A stretch of DNA of 26,174 bases from positions 1 to 26,174 of the forward strand of contig CAYJGT010000017.1 in the NCBI GenBank assembly GCA_964370035.1, given 5' to 3'. Below are positions 22,069 through 26,174 of this stretch, one piece after another. Every line of letters begins with the position of its first letter. Positions within the stretch are counted from its first letter, which is position 1. Origin of the DNA: CAYJHC01 sp964370035. GTDB lineage: Bacteria > Bacillota > Clostridia > Peptostreptococcales > Anaerovoracaceae. The translations under genes and the position numbers were made by a program. Under the pieces are notes generated by a model. The model had not been told where the DNA came from, did no database searches, and worked only from the letters and a program-made list of their open reading frames with translations.

Positions 22069-24495
22069 TTATTCCATTCCTTTCATTTTTAAAAACTTAC
22101 TTATTTCAACTTCCGCGTTTCCTAATTCAAATGACTTTGTTTCTGAAATTGCTTTTTGCAATAATGCCTTTCCCTCTTCCGTTTCTTCTACCTCTAGGAT
22201 CTTCTGCAAACAAGCAATTAACGGTTTGTGCCTTAATTCTACTAGCAATTTGGGTAACATTTTAATGCACTCTTCAACCTCTTCTTGGGAGTCTATTTTC
22301 TTCTCTTCATTTGATTTTTTTTCTTCTAATATCATATTATCAATTTCCACAATTACATATTCCAAACCTTTCCAGCCACGTTCCCATTGAAAAAACAAAT
22401 ATGGCATTAGGCTTCTTGCTTCAGCATTATCTCCCGCGTTACACAACCTTTCAACTTCTGCGGCAGCTTCAGATAATCTTTCCATACCCATGTTTTTTGC
22501 TTTTCCTTTTAAAGCGTGTACAAGGAACCTCATATTATCAAAATCCCCTTCTTCTAAAAGGCTCTTTACTTTTCCAACTTCTTCATTGTGCCTATTACAT
22601 AAAAGTTCTGCAGTTTTCTTATACTGTTCTAAAGATCCGTCAAAATAGCCAATCCCTTTGTCTATATTTATTCCATATTTAATTAATCCATTTGAAATTT
22701 CCTTATAAACAGTTCTAAATTCTTCTCCATAAGTTTTTTCCAAGGGAACAATTTCAACCAATTCTTTCGGCAAATACTTAACTATTAACTCTTCTAATTT
22801 ATCCCAATGAATAGGCTTTGATGCAAAATCTGCAAACCCTTCAGTTAGCAACTCTTGTTCAATGCCAGAAACTGCATTTGCAGTAAGAGCTACAACTGGT
22901 GTATCAAATTTAGGAATTCTTTTTAATAATCTAAATGTATCCACTCCATTTAACCCAGGCATCATGTAGTCCATAAAAATTACATGAAAATCCCTTTTCT
23001 TCACAGCTCTAATAGCCTCCTTGCCCGAGGAAACTGTTACCACATCAAGTTTCGTTCGCTTTAATAATGAATTAATTACTAGCAAGTTTTCTTCATTATC
23101 ATCCACAATCAAAACTTTCCCTTCAGGAGCTATAATTGTAGAAGTTCTAATTCTATCTTCACTTGAGCTCTTTATCATAGAAATTCTTTGTGGAATTTTT
23201 ACAATAAACTTACTACCTTTTCCATATTCGCTTTCAACCTTTATCTCGCCTCTCATTGCAGCGCATAGCTCTTTTACAATTGCCAATCCAAGACCAGTCC
23301 CCTCAATCCCTCTGTTCTTTTCAGGATCCAATCGAGAATATTCATCAAATAATTTTGGTAAATATTCCTCTTCAATACCAATCCCTGTGTCTTCGACAAT
23401 AAACACGAGAATAACGTCTTCTATCTCATTCAATTCTGCACGAACTGTTAGAGTGACACTTCCTGTTCTAGTGTACTTTGCCGCATTACTTAATAGATTT
23501 GTTATTATTTTTTTCAGCTGATCTTCATCTCCATAAAGGGACTCTGGAATATCAGAATCAACAAAGCTTCTAAACTCTAAATCCTTTTGGTCACAGTAAA
23601 CCTGCCCAACGGTCCGAAGAGATCCAATTAAACTTTCCGTTCTATAATCTTTCAAAATTAACTCTAGTTTACCCGATTCGATTTTTGCAACGTCTAGCAC
23701 ATTATTCACAAGCACCTGTAACATACTGCTAGCCTCATTGATTTTATCAGAGCACCTTTTTATATCTGCATTAGTTGCATTCCGTTGAATCATTTCATTC
23801 ATTCCTAAAATAACATGTATAGGCGTTCTAATTTCATGACTTACGCTTGCCAAAAATACACTTTTAGCTTTGTTTGCTGTTTCAGCACTTTCTCTAGCCT
23901 TTACTAGTTCCTTCTCTTGGTTTTGATACATGTTAAATTGGAAGTACATAGTGGATGAAACTCCAATACTTACAGTTACAAAGGCAAATATTATATCCAT
24001 CACCTGTGCCTCTGAACCCCTAAAAGAGGTAACTGATTCTGGATAATAAAAAGCATAAATGCAACAACCTACGTACAGCGTCAGTTCCAAAAATAGAAAC
24101 AATACGATTTTTTTGCCTTCAAGCATATATACAGTAAATACTGTAGCAAAAACAAAAAATACTGGCATCCCACTATCGTATCCCCCACCAGAAAAAAAGA
24201 TTAGCGGAAATGCCCCTATAAAAACCATCAGCACAGTGATCATATATGCACCTTGAAATTGTCGAGTTTTATTAGCATACACTAGCAGTCCAATTACTCC
24301 CACACATACTATTGCTAACACTAGTCCTGGAATAGGGCCTAGTGCCGTGTAGTTTAGTGAGGCCATAATTATCAATATTGGAACTCCTACCAAGCCTAAC
24401 AGATTAAATATTTTTATTCTAAGGTCTATATTTTTGCTAAACATTAAACTAAGCGTTAATTTTGGTAATTTTTCTTTTTCTTTTTTATTCCCCAT
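22069..24495 (-). CDS. Hybrid sensor histidine kinase with receiver and Hpt domains
   Basis: The ATG at 24495 gives 808 residues; a TTG three codons earlier abuts a GAGGG and is less likely. The N-terminus (about 25-190) has six membrane segments. A HisKA domain with phospho-acceptor H220 (SHEIRTPIHVILG) follows, then the ATPase domain with N box LLSNAAKYT, G1 EDTGIGI and G2 GTGLGLAIVKEL. A receiver domain (about 460-575) has D509 in FMDYMMPG. An Hpt domain has H660 in VHALKGKAKNMG, and a charged tail of about 100 residues ends the protein. This is a complete His-Asp-His chain feeding the response regulator next door. No extracellular sensor domain is present, so the membrane part probably senses the signal. 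Confidence 0.92.
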   Translation of the reverse strand: MGNKKEKEKLPKLTLSLMFSKNIDLRIKIFNLLGLVGVPILIIMASLNYTALGPIPGLVLAIVCVGVIGLLVYANKTRQFQGAYMITVLMVFIGAFPLIFFSGGGYDSGMPVFFVFATVFTVYMLEGKKIVLFLFLELTLYVGCCIYAFYYPESVTSFRGSEAQVMDIIFAFVTVSIGVSSTMYFQFNMYQNQEKELVKARESAETANKAKSVFLASVSHEIRTPIHVILGMNEMIQRNATNADIKRCSDKINEASSMLQVLVNNVLDVAKIESGKLELILKDYRTESLIGSLRTVGQVYCDQKDLEFRSFVDSDIPESLYGDEDQLKKIITNLLSNAAKYTRTGSVTLTVRAELNEIEDVILVFIVEDTGIGIEEEYLPKLFDEYSRLDPEKNRGIEGTGLGLAIVKELCAAMRGEIKVESEYGKGSKFIVKIPQRISMIKSSSEDRIRTSTIIAPEGKVLIVDDNEENLLVINSLLKRTKLDVVTVSSGKEAIRAVKKRDFHVIFMDYMMPGLNGVDTFRLLKRIPKFDTPVVALTANAVSGIEQELLTEGFADFASKPIHWDKLEELIVKYLPKELVEIVPLEKTYGEEFRTVYKEISNGLIKYGINIDKGIGYFDGSLEQYKKTAELLCNRHNEEVGKVKSLLEEGDFDNMRFLVHALKGKAKNMGMERLSEAAAEVERLCNAGDNAEARSLMPYLFFQWERGWKGLEYVIVEIDNMILEEKKSNEEKKIDSQEEVEECIKMLPKLLVELRHKPLIACLQKILEVEETEEGKALLQKAISETKSFELGNAEVEISKFLKMKGME

Positions 24496-24514
24496 TATTC
24501 TCAACCCTCATCTT

Positions 24515-24544
24515 TTTATAATTTCCATTTATCTCATTTTTCAA
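24515..24544 (-). promoter_or_regulatory. Possible promoter of the kinase-regulator operon
   Basis: On the minus strand, TTGAAA (24539-24544) and TATAAA (24515-24520) are 18 bp apart, a fair match to the housekeeping -35/-10. The start site would lie only about 12 bases before the ATG, which is short. The alternative is read-through from the transporter gene, since the 99-bp spacer has no clear terminator. Confidence 0.35.
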
Positions 24545-24595
24545 TCTTTTTACATTAATAATCATTAACCATAAACATTTTTCACCTTTAATCAC

Positions 24596-25555
24596 TTAAT
24601 AGCTTCTAATTTTTTCTTTTACCCTGTATCCCATTATCAAAAAATTTAACGCCACAAATCCAATAATCATTGTTGTAAGATAAAGTTGTATACTAGCAAT
24701 ATTCTCTACTATATTGTAGAGTTCCATATGTCCATTCTCTAACAAAAATCCTTCCATCTTCACCGATGCAACAGTTGCTGCAGCCATCGGAAAGGTAAGT
24801 CCAGCAAAGCCTGGATGGAATTCATAGGCAAAAAACCTTGGTAACATACGCACAACTACTATCAAAGACATTAACATACAAATATACAATGCCACCACCA
24901 ACCAATATTTTGGTTCTTCCACAATTGTCAAATATCCTCCCACCGTCAAACTACAAGGTGCCAGTATCACTGGAATGCTATGATACATGGAAATTTTCAG
25001 TTCATATTTAATAAATCTGTATATAAGCAAAGGCATAATTATGGCATATCCTATCATTCCATAATAAATTAATCCCGTTAGAAATGCATCTGCATTCATA
25101 TCTTTACCTATTACAGCGGCGTTCAGTATGCCAACATAAGTTACAAACCAAGTGGGTACAAATGTATCCATTACGCGTGTTTTTATAACATTTTTATATG
25201 TAAAAATCAAAATATGTAAAATATGCCCAGCAACACCAACTACCCACAAGGTTTTCCCTATAGTATAGTCATATATTAGCAAATAACTTCCTATTATCGT
25301 TATTATCATGGTAAAACCTGGGTACATGCTTGCAGGAATTACTTGGTCATATTCAGCCTTTACAGTTATAGGAAATCTAATTATCTTAACTATATATAAA
25401 ACCAATACAGTTGCCGCACCTATTATGCTTAATTCTCTAATAATCTCATGTCCAAATCCATAATATATATTCCCCAAAGAAGCAACACCTACAAAGCATG
25501 GGAGGATTGCTACAGGAAGTCTCTCTAGCCTACTTATTCTCTCTTTTGTCCTCAT
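24596..25555 (-). CDS. TDT-family transporter (TehA/SLAC1-like)
   Basis: 319 residues with about ten membrane segments and short loops, the size of the tellurite-resistance/dicarboxylate transporter (TDT) family. Typical sequences are RLERLPVAILPCFVGVASLG at the N-terminus, QVIPASMYPGFTMIITIIGS and YEFHPGFAGLTFPMAAATVA. Members transport anions such as C4-dicarboxylates or sulfite, or act as anion channels; the substrate here is unknown. The ATG at 25555 has no clear ribosome site (AAAGG is about 17 bases away), unusual for this window. It is the first gene of the minus-strand group that continues into the hybrid kinase. Confidence 0.87.
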   Translation of the reverse strand: MRTKERISRLERLPVAILPCFVGVASLGNIYYGFGHEIIRELSIIGAATVLVLYIVKIIRFPITVKAEYDQVIPASMYPGFTMIITIIGSYLLIYDYTIGKTLWVVGVAGHILHILIFTYKNVIKTRVMDTFVPTWFVTYVGILNAAVIGKDMNADAFLTGLIYYGMIGYAIIMPLLIYRFIKYELKISMYHSIPVILAPCSLTVGGYLTIVEEPKYWLVVALYICMLMSLIVVVRMLPRFFAYEFHPGFAGLTFPMAAATVASVKMEGFLLENGHMELYNIVENIASIQLYLTTMIIGFVALNFLIMGYRVKEKIRSY

Positions 25556-25606
25556 TTTATATATATCTTAAGCCTTTCATTCTCGTTAATAATTGCTGAC
25601 ACTAAT

Positions 25607-25634
25607 ATTATATCATAGATAACTGACATGACAA
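25607..25634 (-). promoter_or_regulatory. Housekeeping promoter of the TDT transporter gene
   Basis: On the minus strand, TTGTCA (25629-25634) and a perfect TATAAT (25607-25612) are separated by 16 bp. The start site near 25599 would leave a leader of about 45 bases before the ATG. Confidence 0.65.
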
Positions 25635-25833
25635 TATAATTTGATTCAGATAGAAAAGTCTATGAATAAAATCGAAAATTCACATTATCTGTCTTCCTTA
25701 TTATCATTTCATAAATTCATATATTGCCATTTGTTTCATGTAAGCTTGAACTCTAATCAATTGATGCATACAATAACATCATGAAAATAGTAATCTAAGT
25801 TTACAAATTATCCCTGAAATCTTATCCAATAAA

Positions 25834-25863
25834 ATAGTGTAACGCAATAAGTCGCTACACTAT
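25834..25863 (-). terminator. Intrinsic terminator downstream of gatB
   Basis: On the minus strand an 11-bp stem (ATAGTGTAGCG with CGTTACACTAT, one G-U pair) closes an 8-base loop and is followed by TTTTATT. It lies about 180 bp after the gatB stop and is the first terminator met by that transcript. Confidence 0.72.
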
Positions 25864-26040
25864 CAACCTAACATATTTGATTGTTTCATTTTCATTCTAC
25901 ACAGTTCTCTTGAAATCGTGAGAATTATTCAAAACAATGCCTCTTTTACTATTCGTATGCAACTTTCTCATTTGTCCTTTTTGTTTTAGATACGAGAAGG
26001 ACATAATAACAAAGAACCTTTAGCACGCTTATTAATTTTT

Positions 26041-26174
26041 CTATTTAAACACTTCCTCTTTTACAAATTCCGTTATTTTAGCCGGGCTTGCCTTTCCTTT
26101 AAGCTGCCTCATTGCTTGACCAATAAAGAATGACATTACCTTTTCTTTTCCATCAAGCAGCTCTTGAACACTAT
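26041..26174 (-). CDS. gatB: Asp-tRNA(Asn)/Glu-tRNA(Gln) amidotransferase subunit B, 3' end only
   Basis: The minus-strand frame ending at the TAG at 26041-26043 encodes SVQELLDGKEKVMSFFIGQA, then MRQLKGKASPAKITEFVKEE and VFK, 43 full codons inside the window. The GK-x8-GQ-MR-KGKA-P pattern is the C-terminal tRNA-binding (YqeY-like) tail of GatB. GatB transfers ammonia to misacylated Glu-tRNA(Gln) or Asp-tRNA(Asn). The rest of the gene is beyond the right edge. Only the tail is visible, but the match is clear. Confidence 0.87.
   Translation of the reverse strand, partial: SVQELLDGKEKVMSFFIGQAMRQLKGKASPAKITEFVKEEVFK

Larger units (their letters stand above)
25556..26040. other. Spacer between gatB and the TDT gene
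   Basis: These 485 bp hold the gatB terminator (25834-25863) and a good promoter for the transporter (25607-25634). ATCAATTGAT (25756-25765) is a short palindrome between them. I see no gene in the rest. Confidence 0.6.

Noticed and set aside
23021..23521. Plus-strand open frame of 166 codons opposite the hybrid kinase gene
   Set aside because: It lies wholly antisense to a well-conserved kinase region, is Ser/Ile/Phe rich, and has no ribosome site or recognisable domain.
1..26174. tRNA genes, CRISPR arrays, insertion sequences or prophage genes
   Set aside because: I looked for cloverleaf ends, regularly spaced repeats, transposase or integrase motifs and found none.

Overview
The window is AT-rich DNA with strong AGGAGG-type ribosome sites, short operons and occasional TTG starts. 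It reads as an anaerobic, amino-acid-fermenting Firmicute (Clostridia or Tissierellia type). The main evidence is a nearly complete lysine-fermentation locus. I cannot name the species from the sequence.

Region 1 (1-11335) is the lysine locus. On the minus strand, in transcription order, lie kdd, kamA, kamB, kamC, kamD, kamE and the start of atoD, which runs off the left edge. Upstream of kdd, on the same strand, is a gene for a sigma-54-dependent activator. Divergent from that gene, on the plus strand, is kal. KamA converts L-lysine to beta-lysine. KamDE moves the terminal amino group to give 3,5-diaminohexanoate. Kdd oxidises this to 3-keto-5-aminohexanoate. Kal deaminates 3-aminobutyryl-CoA, and AtoD is half of the acetoacetate CoA-transferase. 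KamB and KamC are ATPase-like accessory proteins, probably for maintaining the B12 aminomutase. kce, the cleavage enzyme between Kdd and Kal, is not in the window, and atoA is presumably past the left edge.

The most interesting object is the activator (8363-10420). Its first 345 residues or so are a divergent copy of Kdd with a destroyed nucleotide-binding glycine loop, fused to a sigma-54 AAA+ domain and a Fis-type helix-turn-helix. Between it and kdd there is a textbook -24/-12 promoter (TGGCAC-N5-TTGCT). About 125-160 bp upstream of that promoter are two 16-bp dyads (GAAC-N8-GTTC type) spaced 31 bp apart. A third copy lies in the divergent activator/kal spacer. Together these suggest a pathway-specific switch in which a dead pathway enzyme acts as the metabolite sensor.

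Region 2 (11381-14671) holds an agmatinase-family ureohydrolase and an NhaC-type antiporter in one minus-strand operon. A divergent LuxR-type regulator lies across a spacer with a perfect 12-bp-arm dyad. Region 3 (14730-18501) holds dtd, a QueG-like 4Fe-4S protein, a 924-bp extremely AT-rich spacer with a palindrome bracketed by DnaA-box-like sequences, and gadB (glutamate decarboxylase).

Region 4 (18498-21257, minus) is an operon of selU/mnmH (tRNA 2-selenouridine synthase), an ABC ATPase and its permease; the permease gene overlaps the end of gadB tail-to-tail. Region 5 (21480-25555, minus) is a TDT-family transporter, a hybrid histidine kinase with receiver and Hpt domains, and a receiver-LuxR response regulator. 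The right edge carries the 3' end of gatB with its terminator. No tRNA, rRNA, CRISPR array, insertion sequence or prophage gene was seen.
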